Shown: piece by piece, positions 15,158 to 24,531 of the stretch
Position numbering within the stretch: the stretch's first letter is position 1
Layout: each line of letters starts with the position of its first letter
Assembly: GCA_017936885.1 (NCBI GenBank)
Contig: JAGBEO010000005.1
Coordinates: 124,001-188,000, forward strand
Direction of reading: 5' to 3'
DNA from: Lachnospiraceae bacterium
GTDB taxonomy: Bacteria; Bacillota; Clostridia; Lachnospirales; Lachnospiraceae
Length of the DNA stretch: 64,000 nucleotides
Notes under the pieces: model-generated
Told to the model about the DNA's origin: nothing
Databases searched by the model: none
The model's input: only the letters and a program-made list of their open reading frames with translations
Position numbers and translations under genes: made by a program

Positions 15158-16747
15158 CTACAGCGGTAACATCCTCACGTCGCCGCGCTCCCGCACAAAG
15201 CGGCAGTAATGGGAATTTTTCTGTACCACCATCGATACATCCCCGATACAGATCTTGGTGCCCGGATATACCATCCCTTTGACTCTGACCACCGTACCTG
15301 TGCTGTCGTCCACCTGTTTTTTCAACCCTTCCAGTTCTGCCTTAGCTGCCGTAATCGCTTCCGTCTTCTGTTTATTTGCCAATACCAGTGACTGAATATA
15401 CTTAAGCTGGTCCGGTGTAAGCTTCACACCCTGTGCAAGCTTCTGTTTCGTGGATACTAATATAGGCTGAATAGACTCCAGTGTCTTTAAGTCTTCATCC
15501 ATATGCTTCTGCAACTGCGCAATCCGTTCTTTAATCTTCGGGTCCGCACCCACTTCCACAACCGTATCGGTTCCCATCTCGGAACCTAAAGTCTTCACAT
15601 TGATACTTCCTGTAGCGCACACCCTGCCTCCGGTAATAAAACCGCGTCTGCCATCCACATTGACCTCTTCGCCTGCCATGACACGGCTGTGCAGAATCGA
15701 CTCAGAGGTAACATATCCTTTGGCTTCCGCAGTAGCATTCTCCAAAAACTTGGCAACGATATTGCCTTCTGCCTGCAGCATACCCTTACCCATACCATTC
15801 ATACCCCTGACAATGATAATGTTACCGCCGGCCCACAAGGACGCGCCCTCTACCACGCCTTTTACCATAATATCTCCCTGTGCCCTGACGGAGAAGTTCG
15901 TGCATACATTGCCGTTAATCTGTACGTTACCTTCATATTCTATATTACCGGTAGAATTATCTACATTCTCGACCTCCAATACATCCGATACGAATACTGT
16001 ACCCTCCACCAATTCAACATGGCCGTCTACCATAGAAATCAAAGTGGTTTTGTCATCGGAGATTTCTATATTATTGCCATATTTGAGTATTTCTTTCTTC
16101 ACATCACTGGCCTTGATCTGTTCTCCATACAGATTTTGTCCCGGCACACCGGGCTCCTCCGGATGCAGTATAGCCAGTACATCCCCCTTGGCACAGTGAT
16201 TTAAAATATTTAACTGAAAGAAATCCACACTCCCGTCTTCCTTTAATGTGGGTTTCGCTTTTTTATCTGTATTAAACTTATATTCAATATAGGCATCTTT
16301 GCCCTGTACCGGCGAAATGCCCTCCGCGATCAGGATATCTTCGCAGTATTCTTTGTTCTTAAAAAACTTCTCAATCACATCCCGCTTAATACCGCACTGA
16401 ATTCCTTTCAGTTCCAAATCCCGCAGCATTTCTTCCGCGGTCATATTTTCAGCACCTACGGAAGCCGCATAGAACTTAGCATAAGCCTTCATCTTATCCG
16501 GTGTGACAGTCAGTTTATAACATTCTCTTTCCGCATACCTGGTACTGTATTCAAGCACCAGCACTGTCTCTTCTTTTTCCGCTGCCGCTACCGCCTTTTT
16601 CAGGGTAGGCAGATCGCAGGCATAATCTTTCATGGTCAAATACTCGATCACATCATTAATATTGACCGCTTTACCGTCCCCCGTGGGCGGTATCAGTTTC
16701 ATGCCGGATTTTCCTTTTTCATTTATCAGTCTGAAATAACCGTTCAT
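15158..16747 (-). CDS. FapA/DUF342 family protein (flagellar assembly protein A-like)
   Basis: A 529-residue cytoplasmic protein of the FapA (DUF342) family. The N-terminal part contains the family's conserved core, DVLAILHPEEPGVPGQNLYGE. A central beta-helical region follows with repeated hexads such as NIEYEGNVQINGNV, GDIMVKGVVEGASLWAGGNIIIV and GRVCATGSINVKTLGSEMGT. After it comes a coiled coil (KERIAQLQKHMDEDLKTLESI onward) and a short C-terminal beta tail. Members occur in flagellar operons and have been linked to flagellation or surface-dependent signalling; the mechanism is unknown. It follows sigD by 11 bases, so co-transcription is certain. GAGGT precedes the ATG. Confidence 0.85.
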   Translation of the reverse strand: MNGYFRLINEKGKSGMKLIPPTGDGKAVNINDVIEYLTMKDYACDLPTLKKAVAAAEKEETVLVLEYSTRYAERECYKLTVTPDKMKAYAKFYAASVGAENMTAEEMLRDLELKGIQCGIKRDVIEKFFKNKEYCEDILIAEGISPVQGKDAYIEYKFNTDKKAKPTLKEDGSVDFFQLNILNHCAKGDVLAILHPEEPGVPGQNLYGEQIKASDVKKEILKYGNNIEISDDKTTLISMVDGHVELVEGTVFVSDVLEVENVDNSTGNIEYEGNVQINGNVCTNFSVRAQGDIMVKGVVEGASLWAGGNIIIVRGMNGMGKGMLQAEGNIVAKFLENATAEAKGYVTSESILHSRVMAGEEVNVDGRRGFITGGRVCATGSINVKTLGSEMGTDTVVEVGADPKIKERIAQLQKHMDEDLKTLESIQPILVSTKQKLAQGVKLTPDQLKYIQSLVLANKQKTEAITAAKAELEGLKKQVDDSTGTVVRVKGMVYPGTKICIGDVSMVVQKNSHYCRFVRERGDVRMLPL

Positions 16748-16758
16748 ACATACCTCTA

Positions 16759-17541
16759 TTATTTACTGCCTGTATTCGTCAATATACCAATATAATTGCC
16801 CAGCTTAACTTTCATCTTCTGAAGAGCCCTTGTGTGCAACTGGGATATTCTGGATTCGGACACTTCCAAAATATTACTGATTTCTTTTAATGTTAATTCC
16901 TCGTAATAATACAGTAAAATAACTTTCCGTTCCTTCTCTGTCAGCAGATCCAACGCCTCCGCCAGAATTTTCTTTAATTCTTCCTTCTCTAACGCTTCTT
17001 CCGGGCTGTCAAACTGTGAACTCTTGCTGCGGTTTGCCTCATTAGGCACTTCACTTCCCTGCTCTAAAAACTCATTGAGCGATACCACGTTTGTAATCTT
17101 CATCTGGGACTGCCACTCCAGATACTCATCCTCGGAAATACCAAGACTTACCGCTATTTCTTCATCCTTGGCACTCCTGCCGTATCTGGCTTCAATTTCC
17201 TTGATTGCAGCATCAATCTTCTTCTGCTTCTGTCTGATCGTCCGCGGAATCCAATCCATCTTACGGATTTGATCAAGGATAGCTCCCCTGATGCGAAGAC
17301 TGGCATAAGTCTCAAACTTGACATCCTTAAGACAGTCAAATTTATCTATCGCATCGATCAGCCCGAAGATACCATAGCTTACCAGATCTTCATACTCCAC
17401 ATTATAACCCAGATACATACTAAGGCGACCGGCTACTAACTTCACCAGCGGGGCATACTCCAATATAATATTTTCCCTTATCTCGGGAGACTTCGTCTTT
17501 GCATATTCGTCCCAGAGTTTCTTTCTGCCTGCTTCATCCAT
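16759..17541 (-). CDS. sigD: RNA polymerase sigma factor for flagellar genes (SigD/FliA/WhiG type)
   Basis: Alternative sigma-28 factor that directs RNA polymerase to late flagellar and chemotaxis promoters (flagellin, receptors). Region 2 is plain: NVEYEDLVSYGIFGLIDAIDKFD, KFETYASLRIRGAILDQIRKMDWIPR. Region 3 follows, and region 4 ends with LKEISNILEVSESRISQLHTRALQKMK. Its 260 residues are standard. It is encoded near the end of the fla/che operon, as in Bacillus, so its level depends on transcription reaching this point. No anti-sigma factor FlgM gene is in the window. The ribosome binding site is weak (GGGTGAATAGAG). Confidence 0.95.
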   Translation of the reverse strand: MDEAGRKKLWDEYAKTKSPEIRENIILEYAPLVKLVAGRLSMYLGYNVEYEDLVSYGIFGLIDAIDKFDCLKDVKFETYASLRIRGAILDQIRKMDWIPRTIRQKQKKIDAAIKEIEARYGRSAKDEEIAVSLGISEDEYLEWQSQMKITNVVSLNEFLEQGSEVPNEANRSKSSQFDSPEEALEKEELKKILAEALDLLTEKERKVILLYYYEELTLKEISNILEVSESRISQLHTRALQKMKVKLGNYIGILTNTGSK

Positions 17542-17549
17542 AGGTATCT

Positions 17550-17981
17550 CTATTCACCCTTTTCATTCACTGTTACATTCCGTACAGTCTCTTCTTCCGA
17601 AAGTTCTTTCTCTATAACTTCTCCCTTTTCCATCGCTGCTTCCTCGATCTGGCGCTCAAATCTGTCCAGCATACCCTTCAGAATACAGCCTGCAAAATAA
17701 AATCCCAGCAGCACAAACAAAAGGACTATTAACATCGTCTTCATCTCGTAGTGCAGCACTCTCATCGTAATACTTGTAATCGCACCTGCAAACAACATGA
17801 CAAAAGGAGGGATCAGCTTGCGCTTTCTCGCCTTTGCTTCCCTCTCCTCTGCCTCTTTCTTTTCTCTTGCTTCTCTCTCCGCCGCCGTCTCCGGCTCTGC
17901 CAGATTATCCGGCGTATCTATACCATTACCGGATACTTTCTCAGTATTCTCTTCCTTGGGGTTTGTTTCTTCAATAGCCAA
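17550..17981 (-). CDS. Two-helix membrane protein of the flagellar operon, unknown function
   Basis: A 143-residue protein. Residues 1-52 are strongly charged (Glu/Lys/Arg, predicted coiled coil AAEREAREKKEAEEREAKARK). Two membrane helices lie at about 56-72 and 82-101 (LIPPFVMLFAGAITSI, TMLIVLLFVLLGFYFAGCIL), and a charged tail of about 40 residues follows. Both ends should face the cytoplasm. I do not know a named family. It lies between cheD and sigD, in step with both (8 and 32 bases), where some Clostridia carry a similar small membrane protein. It could serve the export gate or the stator, but the sequence does not say. Confidence 0.75.
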   Translation of the reverse strand: MAIEETNPKEENTEKVSGNGIDTPDNLAEPETAAEREAREKKEAEEREAKARKRKLIPPFVMLFAGAITSITMRVLHYEMKTMLIVLLFVLLGFYFAGCILKGMLDRFERQIEEAAMEKGEVIEKELSEEETVRNVTVNEKGE

Positions 17982-18013
17982 TTTTTTTCCCTTCCATCCT
18001 ACCTTTGCTCCGG

Positions 18014-18499
18014 TTAAATCGAATACTCCTGCTTGCCTACCGCACGAATCACGAAATTTCCTGTCTCCGGATAGAATATAACAGTTCTACCGTAATCCTT
18101 CCCGGTATCTTCTGCGAGAATCGGAATCTTAAGTTGTGCCAGCTTCTTTTTCGTCGCCTCCACATTCCTCTCTCCTACACGAACCATCTCGTTTTTGCTT
18201 TGGAATGCAAACATCTGCGCACCCCCGGCAATTTTGGCAACCAGACGCCCTCTGTTGGCCCCTTTCGCTACTACCCGCTTTACCAATTCCTCTATTCCCG
18301 TATCCGCAAATTTAGGGATATTCGAATTATTACGGATTGCCGTGCTGTCCGGAAGCATAATATGTGCCAGCCCGCCAATCTTTGTAACAGGATCACGAAG
18401 TGCTATCCCGACACAAGAACCCAGTCCTAATGTTGTAATACTATCAGGACTGACACATATATTTAAATCGGCCATACCGACCTTTATCACATTGCCCAT
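18014..18499 (-). CDS. cheD: Chemoreceptor glutamine deamidase CheD
   Basis: Converts specific glutamines of chemoreceptors to glutamate and, in Bacillus, also binds CheC and raises its CheY-P phosphatase activity. The catalytic residues are visible: Cys29 in TTLGLGSCVG and His46 in GLAHIMLPDS. The later QMFAFQSKNEMVRVGERN stretch is typical of the family. At 161 residues it is full length. It follows cheC by 39 bases and precedes the two-helix membrane protein, the usual cheW-cheC-cheD-sigD order of Gram-positive fla/che operons. Confidence 0.97.
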   Translation of the reverse strand: MGNVIKVGMADLNICVSPDSITTLGLGSCVGIALRDPVTKIGGLAHIMLPDSTAIRNNSNIPKFADTGIEELVKRVVAKGANRGRLVAKIAGGAQMFAFQSKNEMVRVGERNVEATKKKLAQLKIPILAEDTGKDYGRTVIFYPETGNFVIRAVGKQEYSI

Positions 18500-18538
18500 A
18501 CTATTGCCATCTCCTGTTTACACTTATCGGTGCGACGC

Positions 18539-19153
18539 TTAACCAATTCCCAGTGCTGATAATATCCTGCCATAAGAATCCAAATCCGGAATCAGAATAA
18601 AATATCCGTCCAGAACCATCTCGTCGAAAAACTGTGTCTGAATTAATAATATTTTATCGCCAAGCTCGCCGAACTGGATTGCGGGCACACTTAAAATTGC
18701 GCCCGCCATATCTACGCATAAATCAGGTACGGAAGGGTAAATGACCAGATTAGTCAGTCCAGACAGGGAATTTAAATATGCTCCCGTGATAATATTGCCT
18801 ACTTCTTTCAAGGCGGAAAGTTCCATTTCAGAGAAATCCTCACCTTCCGACTCCATACCCATCAGTTTACTGACAAGATGTCTTGCAGCCTGTTTCTCCA
18901 AAAGAAACATGATACTACCCGTGATATCTCCCTCAATACCAAGATAGATACCTGCCATAATCAACTCTTCGCCGCCCATCAGTTCGCCTAACTCTTTAAA
19001 TTCCAACAGTTTAACCTGCGGAACCGACATATCCACCTTACACTGCATCATCTGTGCCAATGCAGTGGTGGCATTGCCTGCACCAATATTCCCCAGCTCC
19101 TTCAGGACATCGAAATATTCATTAGACATTTCTTCTAAGGTAATCTCGCCCAC
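18539..19153 (-). CDS. cheC: Chemotaxis phosphatase CheC
   Basis: CheY-phosphate phosphatase that resets the response regulator and adjusts adaptation through CheD. It has the two active-site helices of the family: DVLKELGNIGAGNATTAL near residue 15 and SALKEVGNIITGAYLNSL near residue 112, each with the E-x2-N pair and followed by a Pro in SVPQV or SVPD. At 204 residues it is complete, with no FliN tail (that form is FliY at 31734). It lies between cheW and cheD. Confidence 0.96.
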   Translation of the reverse strand: MGEITLEEMSNEYFDVLKELGNIGAGNATTALAQMMQCKVDMSVPQVKLLEFKELGELMGGEELIMAGIYLGIEGDITGSIMFLLEKQAARHLVSKLMGMESEGEDFSEMELSALKEVGNIITGAYLNSLSGLTNLVIYPSVPDLCVDMAGAILSVPAIQFGELGDKILLIQTQFFDEMVLDGYFILIPDLDSYGRILSALGIG

Positions 19154-19164
19154 TACGGTTCCTC

Positions 19165-19617
19165 CTAAACACTTTCAAGAACAACTGAATTAAGATCTAA
19201 CAGAGAAATCAGCCCGCCATCATATTTTCCGATTCCGCACAGGAAATTATCTTTTTCATCTTTGGAATCATATGCAATCTTCTCAATCTGATCATTCTCC
19301 AGCGTAACAACCTCTTTTACTTCATCTACAATAACACCGATGGTGCCCTGCTGTTCCAGCTTCAAAATAATGATTCGGCTGGACTTGGTTTCCACATCCG
19401 GCTCTAAGCCCATCTTGATGCGGATGCTCATGACAGGAATTACCTCACCGCGGAGATTGATCACACCTTTCAGATATGCATCCACCTTCGGTACTCTGGT
19501 AATATGCTGCATTCTAACGATGTTGTCTATGTATTTAATATCAATACCATACTGTTCATCTCCCAGTTGAATGACAATGAACTGTGTGGTTTCACTAACT
19601 ACTTTTAATTCTTCCAT
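19165..19617 (-). CDS. cheW: Chemotaxis coupling protein CheW
   Basis: Scaffold that joins CheA to chemoreceptors in the polar signalling array. It is a single CheW domain of 150 residues: FIVIQLGDEQYGIDIKYIDNIVR at the start, YLKGVINLRGEVIPVMSIRIKMGL in the middle, and VDEVKEVVTL with LDLNSVV near the end. It has no extra domains. It directly follows cheA (20-base gap) and precedes cheC by 11 bases. Confidence 0.97.
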   Translation of the reverse strand: MEELKVVSETTQFIVIQLGDEQYGIDIKYIDNIVRMQHITRVPKVDAYLKGVINLRGEVIPVMSIRIKMGLEPDVETKSSRIIILKLEQQGTIGVIVDEVKEVVTLENDQIEKIAYDSKDEKDNFLCGIGKYDGGLISLLDLNSVVLESV

Positions 19618-19637
19618 GTCGCTGTTCCTCCCTTAGA

Positions 19638-21758
19638 CTAAATAAGCGTGTTGGCATCCAGAATCAGTGCTACTTCACCGTCACCAAGAACCGTTGCACC
19701 GCTGATGATCTTGCACTTACTGATATACTTACCCAGTGACTTAATAACGATTTCCTGCTGTCCGATCAGTTCGTCTACAACCAATCCTGCAAGCTTATCG
19801 CCCTTCTTCACGATAACCACGACTAAGTTATCCTCCGGATTTTTCTTGCTCTCAATGTCCAAAATCTCATTCAGACGGATCAACGGAATAACAAGATCTC
19901 TTAACTGGATCACTTCTTTCGCCTGCACTAATTTCACGTCAGCAGGGGAAATGTCTTCAATCGTCTGAATAGAGCCAAGGGAAATCGCATATTTCTCATT
20001 GCCGATATCTACCATAAGTGCCTGAATAATCGCCAGCGTCAGCGGCAGTCTGATAATCCATGAACTTCCTTCGCCAAGCTTGGACTTCACCTCTACCTCA
20101 CCGCTTAATGACTCAATCATGGATTTAACGACATCCAGACCTACACCTCTTCCGGATACGTCAGATACCACCTTCGCAGTAGAGAAGCCGGCATTGAATA
20201 AGAGATTTGTAATCTCTTTATCACTCATGTTTTCACCCTGTTCAGGTGTGATAACACCGCGCTCGATTGCCTTATTCTTAACAGCTTCCGTATCAATACC
20301 GCTACCATCATCTCTAACTTCGATCACTACGTTATTGCCGTCCTGATATGCATCTAAGAAGATAGAACCAACTTCCGGCTTACCTCTCTCCTTACGCACT
20401 TGCGCGGACTCAATACCATGGTCTGCGGCATTACGAAGCAAATGCATCAAAGGATCACCGATCTGATCCACTACCGTACGGTCTAACTCTGTATCCTCAC
20501 CTGACATATACAGTTCCATCTTCTTGCCTAATTTCTTCTGCAGGTCACGAACCATACGGGGGAATTTATTTACGGTACTCTCAATAGGCACCATTCGAAC
20601 CTTCATAACAGATTCATGAAGGGATGTGGTAACGCTCTCTAAGTACTCAATCTGTTCATTTACCGCTTGGCTGGAAGTGCCGGACATGGCAGATGCCGAT
20701 ACCAGGGAGTTCTTAGCGATAATAAGCTCACTCACCAGATTCATCAGCGTATCCAGCTTCTCAATATCAACTCTGACAGTCCGGTTTACTACCGGCTTAT
20801 TCGCTGCCGGCTTCTTAGCCGCAGATGCAGCACTTGCCGCTGTCTGTGCAGGCGCAGGCGCTTTGACATCCTCCGTTGTTGCAACAGCCGCAGTTTCCAT
20901 AGAAGTTTCCTGTGCTGCCGGTGTCTGCTCTGCTGCTTCTTCCGTATCAGACGGTGCAACACTGTCCATATCGATCACGCCGCCGATGACATCCTCTATC
21001 TCAGATACGCCTTTGGCTGCAGCAATCACCTTATCAATCGTTGCATCAGATATGATAATCAAACTGAAATCCAGCTCGAATTTTTCATCTTCGATATCCT
21101 GTGCAGAAGGGTTTGAAACAATAATCTCGCTGGTCTCCTCAATTGCCTTAAATACTAAGAAAGCTCTCGCCGCCTTTAAAATACAAGACTCCTGCACCTT
21201 TACCGTCAGGCCGTATACATTCTTACCCTGTTTCACAGCTTCTTTTAAGACGGTTCGCTGGCTGTCATTCAGATTAATATCAAGCCACTCTCTGCCTTCC
21301 GTACTATCCTTGGTGGCAGTTGTTTCTTCTGCTTTTGCAGCAGGAGCCGCATCAGCAGTCTCTGTGCCATTGTCTTCACCGTTCATAATGGCATTCAGTT
21401 GTTTGATCAAAGGTTCATTATCATTGGTACCTTCATCGGAACTCTCTCTGATATTTGTATTATACTCCTCAAGTGCATCCAGACACTGGAACAGTACATC
21501 TATCATGCCCGCATTTACTTTAACATTACCGTTACGAACCTCTGAAAATACATTCTCCATATCATGGGTCAGGTTCTGCATTCTCTTATAACCCATGGTA
21601 CCTGCCATACCCTTTAAGGAATGAGCCGCGCGGAAGATCTCATTGATCGTATCCATATTCTCAGGGTCCTGCTCCAAAGAAAGGATCTGGGTATTCAGGT
21701 TCTGTAAATGTTCATTTGTTTCATCAAGGAAAATCTCAAGATATTGACTTACGTCCAT
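19638..21758 (-). CDS. cheA: Chemotaxis histidine kinase CheA
   Basis: Central kinase that phosphorylates CheY and CheB under receptor control. Domain order in 706 residues: HPt domain at 1-110 with phospho-acceptor His46 (FRAAHSLKGMAG), a CheY-binding P2-like domain at about 155-250, an Ala-rich linker (about 265-320), dimerisation helices from about 330, and the ATPase domain with N-box HLLRNAADHGIE, G1 DDGSGID and G2 GRGVGLDVVKSMIE. A CheW-like regulatory domain forms the end. All catalytic boxes are intact. The ATG is one base past the cheB stop codon, so the two are coupled. Confidence 0.98.
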   Translation of the reverse strand: MDVSQYLEIFLDETNEHLQNLNTQILSLEQDPENMDTINEIFRAAHSLKGMAGTMGYKRMQNLTHDMENVFSEVRNGNVKVNAGMIDVLFQCLDALEEYNTNIRESSDEGTNDNEPLIKQLNAIMNGEDNGTETADAAPAAKAEETTATKDSTEGREWLDINLNDSQRTVLKEAVKQGKNVYGLTVKVQESCILKAARAFLVFKAIEETSEIIVSNPSAQDIEDEKFELDFSLIIISDATIDKVIAAAKGVSEIEDVIGGVIDMDSVAPSDTEEAAEQTPAAQETSMETAAVATTEDVKAPAPAQTAASAASAAKKPAANKPVVNRTVRVDIEKLDTLMNLVSELIIAKNSLVSASAMSGTSSQAVNEQIEYLESVTTSLHESVMKVRMVPIESTVNKFPRMVRDLQKKLGKKMELYMSGEDTELDRTVVDQIGDPLMHLLRNAADHGIESAQVRKERGKPEVGSIFLDAYQDGNNVVIEVRDDGSGIDTEAVKNKAIERGVITPEQGENMSDKEITNLLFNAGFSTAKVVSDVSGRGVGLDVVKSMIESLSGEVEVKSKLGEGSSWIIRLPLTLAIIQALMVDIGNEKYAISLGSIQTIEDISPADVKLVQAKEVIQLRDLVIPLIRLNEILDIESKKNPEDNLVVVIVKKGDKLAGLVVDELIGQQEIVIKSLGKYISKCKIISGATVLGDGEVALILDANTLI

Positions 21759-21759
21759 G

Positions 21760-22833
21760 TTATTTTACCCCCACGTTCATTATTATTTCCTGTGCAATCT
21801 GCTCAAGCGGTACGATCTGATCTGCCAATCCGGCATTTACAATACTTTTCGGCATACCATATACTGCACACGTACTTGCCTCCTGAGCAATTACATGGAT
21901 TTTTTTCTTGTTTTTCAAGTTTTGGATTCCCTGCGTACCGTCGGCACCCATCCCTGTCATAACAACACATACGATTTGATCATATTTGCTGTCACAAAGA
22001 GATTCATACATATAATTGGCACAAGGCTTGACACCCTCTCTGGACGGCTCGTCCGTATAATGGATACTGTATTTGCTCGCCATCGTCAGAACATTCAGGT
22101 GCTTACCGCCCATAGCAATATACACAGTTCCCGGCTCTAACACATCGCCTTCCGCTGCCTCCCTGACATGAACCTCACTTAAGGAGTCCAGCCGCTCGGC
22201 TAAAGATGCCGTAAAACCTGCCGGCATATGCTGCACTACTACAACAGGCGCTTTCAGATTCTTAGGCAGTCTCGGTATAACAGCCTGCAGTGCCTTGGGG
22301 CCTCCGGTAGAACTGGCAAGTGCCACCACCTTATTGCCGCCTACGGAAGAAGCATGTTTGCTGACTAACTCTACCATCTTCTTGGAAGTCTTCAATTCCT
22401 CCATGGTAAATGTCTTGCCTATCGTAGGTGTCTTGGAATCTGCTACCACTGCCAGAATACGGAGCATCTTCTCTTTAAATTCACCGTTTCTGCAGTCCAT
22501 AGCATTGTTGGGCTTATGAATAAAATCAAGCGCCCCCAGCTCCAATGCATCTAATGTAGTCTTAGCACCTTCCTTCGTATCGGTGCTTGCCATCATAACC
22601 CTTGCCGAAATCTTGCGTTTCTGTAATTCCTTCAGCAATTCCAGGCCGTTCATCTGAGGCATATTTACATCCAGCACAACCGCATCGTATGTTTTTCTGC
22701 TAAGCAGATCAAGCGCTTCCAGACCATTGACAGCCCGATCCTGTACTTGAAATCTCTCATCACTGTTGATTATATCACACAGCACCCTTCTCATGAGTGC
22801 AGAGTCGTCAACAAGCAATATATTTTTTTTCAT
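21760..22833 (-). CDS. cheB: Chemotaxis methylesterase/deamidase CheB
   Basis: Response regulator that removes methyl groups from chemoreceptors during adaptation. The receiver domain (residues 1-125) carries the acidic pair D9/D10 and phospho-acceptor Asp55 (VLDVNMP). After a linker, the esterase domain has Ser175 in ASSTGGP, His202 in QHMPAGF and Asp298 in MTGMGADG, the complete triad. At 357 residues it has normal length. The matching methyltransferase gene cheR is not in this window and must lie elsewhere. Confidence 0.97.
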   Translation of the reverse strand: MKKNILLVDDSALMRRVLCDIINSDERFQVQDRAVNGLEALDLLSRKTYDAVVLDVNMPQMNGLELLKELQKRKISARVMMASTDTKEGAKTTLDALELGALDFIHKPNNAMDCRNGEFKEKMLRILAVVADSKTPTIGKTFTMEELKTSKKMVELVSKHASSVGGNKVVALASSTGGPKALQAVIPRLPKNLKAPVVVVQHMPAGFTASLAERLDSLSEVHVREAAEGDVLEPGTVYIAMGGKHLNVLTMASKYSIHYTDEPSREGVKPCANYMYESLCDSKYDQIVCVVMTGMGADGTQGIQNLKNKKKIHVIAQEASTCAVYGMPKSIVNAGLADQIVPLEQIAQEIIMNVGVK

Positions 22834-22892
22834 ATTCTCACGCCTCTCATCTAATTATTTCTTGCTATTTTGCCTGTTCCATTTTTACGAGC

Positions 22893-23627
22893 TTAACCCT
22901 TTTGATTCTTGAGGGCCTTACGCTCCTCATCGAAAATGTATTTTATAATTTCTTCTCGTTCTTCCGAATCCATATTAACGTACTGCACACGATGCTCAAA
23001 TACACCCTTGCGATTCTCCAGTTCTTTCACGGAGAGGACTCTTCCTACCAGATTATATTCCTTCGCCTGACCGTTGATCAGCAATCGGTATCTGCACAAA
23101 ATCATGCTTTGTTCCTCATAAGCATAATTAGCCACGAATCTGAGCCCGCCGCCGCTAATGTCTACCACCACGCTGCTTTTGAGCGGGAGCTCCGGAATCA
23201 GCTTATCTTTCCCCTGATCAGTAAAAGAGATCTCTTCCTCCTGAAGCTGCCTGGAATTCATCTCCAGCGCACAACTGAATCTGTAATATTCCCTGCGCTG
23301 GTATTTACGCAGATTACTGATCAAATCCAGTACCAGAATATACATACTGTTATTTTTATACCGGTCTACCACTCTCGCATAACACTGATACAAACCGTTA
23401 TCGCTATAAAAATACAGGTCATATTCTCCGTCTATCGGCAGAAGGATCAGTTTGGATTTCTCCATCGGCATGGAAATCTCTATTCTGTCCTCGGAAAGAA
23501 TATCCAGCACCTTACTTTGATGACTTTTTCGCTGTCCTCCTGCATCCATCTGAATCGCAGAACGGTTAATTGCCTGTAAGTCAACCCTGCAGCCGGGTAT
23601 CACATACTTTGATATAAGATTAGCCAT
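22893..23627 (-). CDS. PilZ-domain flagellar brake protein (YcgR/DgrA-like)
   Basis: Cyclic-di-GMP receptor that slows or stops the flagellar motor. The N-terminal YcgR-like domain (about residues 1-105) is followed by a PilZ domain with both binding motifs: RREYYR (R111, R112, R116) and DISGGGLRF (D156, S158, G161). At 244 residues it is complete. Position between flhG and cheB in the motility operon supports the role; in Bacillus the equivalent protein DgrA/YpfA acts on MotA. It links this organism's motility to c-di-GMP, although no cyclase or phosphodiesterase gene is seen here. Confidence 0.9.
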   Translation of the reverse strand: MANLISKYVIPGCRVDLQAINRSAIQMDAGGQRKSHQSKVLDILSEDRIEISMPMEKSKLILLPIDGEYDLYFYSDNGLYQCYARVVDRYKNNSMYILVLDLISNLRKYQRREYYRFSCALEMNSRQLQEEEISFTDQGKDKLIPELPLKSSVVVDISGGGLRFVANYAYEEQSMILCRYRLLINGQAKEYNLVGRVLSVKELENRKGVFEHRVQYVNMDSEEREEIIKYIFDEERKALKNQKG

Positions 23628-23644
23628 TTTTCTCCCTCCCCCGT

Positions 23645-24520
23645 TTATCGTTTCGATATGATATGCGAGAAAAATGCTGCCATACCACGCTTTGTTAAAT
23701 TCTTATTTAATTCTTTATTCATCAGTTTCGCTGCAATCATCTCATATGCAACTGCTGACCTTGCTTTCGGATGATCCAAAGATACGGGCGTCTGCTGCAT
23801 CACTGCCTTAGCAAGCTGTGAATCCTGCGGAATCATTCCCAGATAAGCAATCGGTACCTTCAAATAACGCTTCACCACCGCTTCCAGCTTAGCATATAAA
23901 GCCTCTGCCTCTGCCTCATCTGACACCTTATTGGCAATCACCTTGATTTGTGAATCTTTACTGGAATAGCGCGGATGTCTGCCCAGTGCTTTGAGCAGTG
24001 AATAGGAATCCGTGATGGAAGTAGGCTCCGGTGTAGTCACCAGAAGAATCTCCCCGCTGGCAACCAAAAACTCCAGCACGGCATCTGATATCCCCGCTCC
24101 GGTATCAACAATAATCGTATCCGCCATCTCATCCAATTCTACCAGATTCTGAATAATATAATTCAAATAGTCTTTGCTTAAATTGGACATCCCGGCAATT
24201 CCCGATCCGCCGGATATGAAACCAACCTCCATCGGCCCCCAGGTAATGATATCCTTAATATTTTTACCCTGATATATTAAATCACACAAGTTATGTTTCG
24301 GTACTGCCCCAAACATAATCTCTATATTTGCCAATCCAAAGTCAGCATCCAGAATAATGACCTTCTGTCCCATCTTGCGGAACTGTATTGCCAGATTAAT
24401 GGCTGTATTAGACTTGCCAACGCCGCCCTTACCGCTTGTTACGGTTATCACCCTCGCCAAAGGACGCTGCGGCCGGCTATTAGCTTTAATGATGTTTCTT
24501 AACTGTTCAGCCTGATCCAT
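23645..24520 (-). CDS. flhG: MinD-like ATPase FlhG (YlxH)
   Basis: ParA/MinD-family ATPase that controls the number and placement of flagella and stimulates the FlhF GTPase. The deviant Walker A GKGGVGKS (residues 30-37) is preceded by an N-terminal DQAEQLRNII helix of the type that activates FlhF. The switch motifs DADFGLANIE and DTGAGIS are present. The C-terminal segment is basic and hydrophobic (MAAFFSHIISKR), suiting membrane attachment in MinD fashion. It follows flhF by 11 bases, the usual pairing. Length 291 residues, normal. Confidence 0.95.
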   Translation of the reverse strand: MDQAEQLRNIIKANSRPQRPLARVITVTSGKGGVGKSNTAINLAIQFRKMGQKVIILDADFGLANIEIMFGAVPKHNLCDLIYQGKNIKDIITWGPMEVGFISGGSGIAGMSNLSKDYLNYIIQNLVELDEMADTIIVDTGAGISDAVLEFLVASGEILLVTTPEPTSITDSYSLLKALGRHPRYSSKDSQIKVIANKVSDEAEAEALYAKLEAVVKRYLKVPIAYLGMIPQDSQLAKAVMQQTPVSLDHPKARSAVAYEMIAAKLMNKELNKNLTKRGMAAFFSHIISKR

Positions 24521-24531
24521 AGGCCTCCTCC

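Noticed and set aside
20626-21591. A 321-codon plus-strand frame opposite cheA
   Set aside because: It mirrors the Ala/Thr-rich coding of cheA, has no ribosome binding site and lies wholly within an intact conserved gene.
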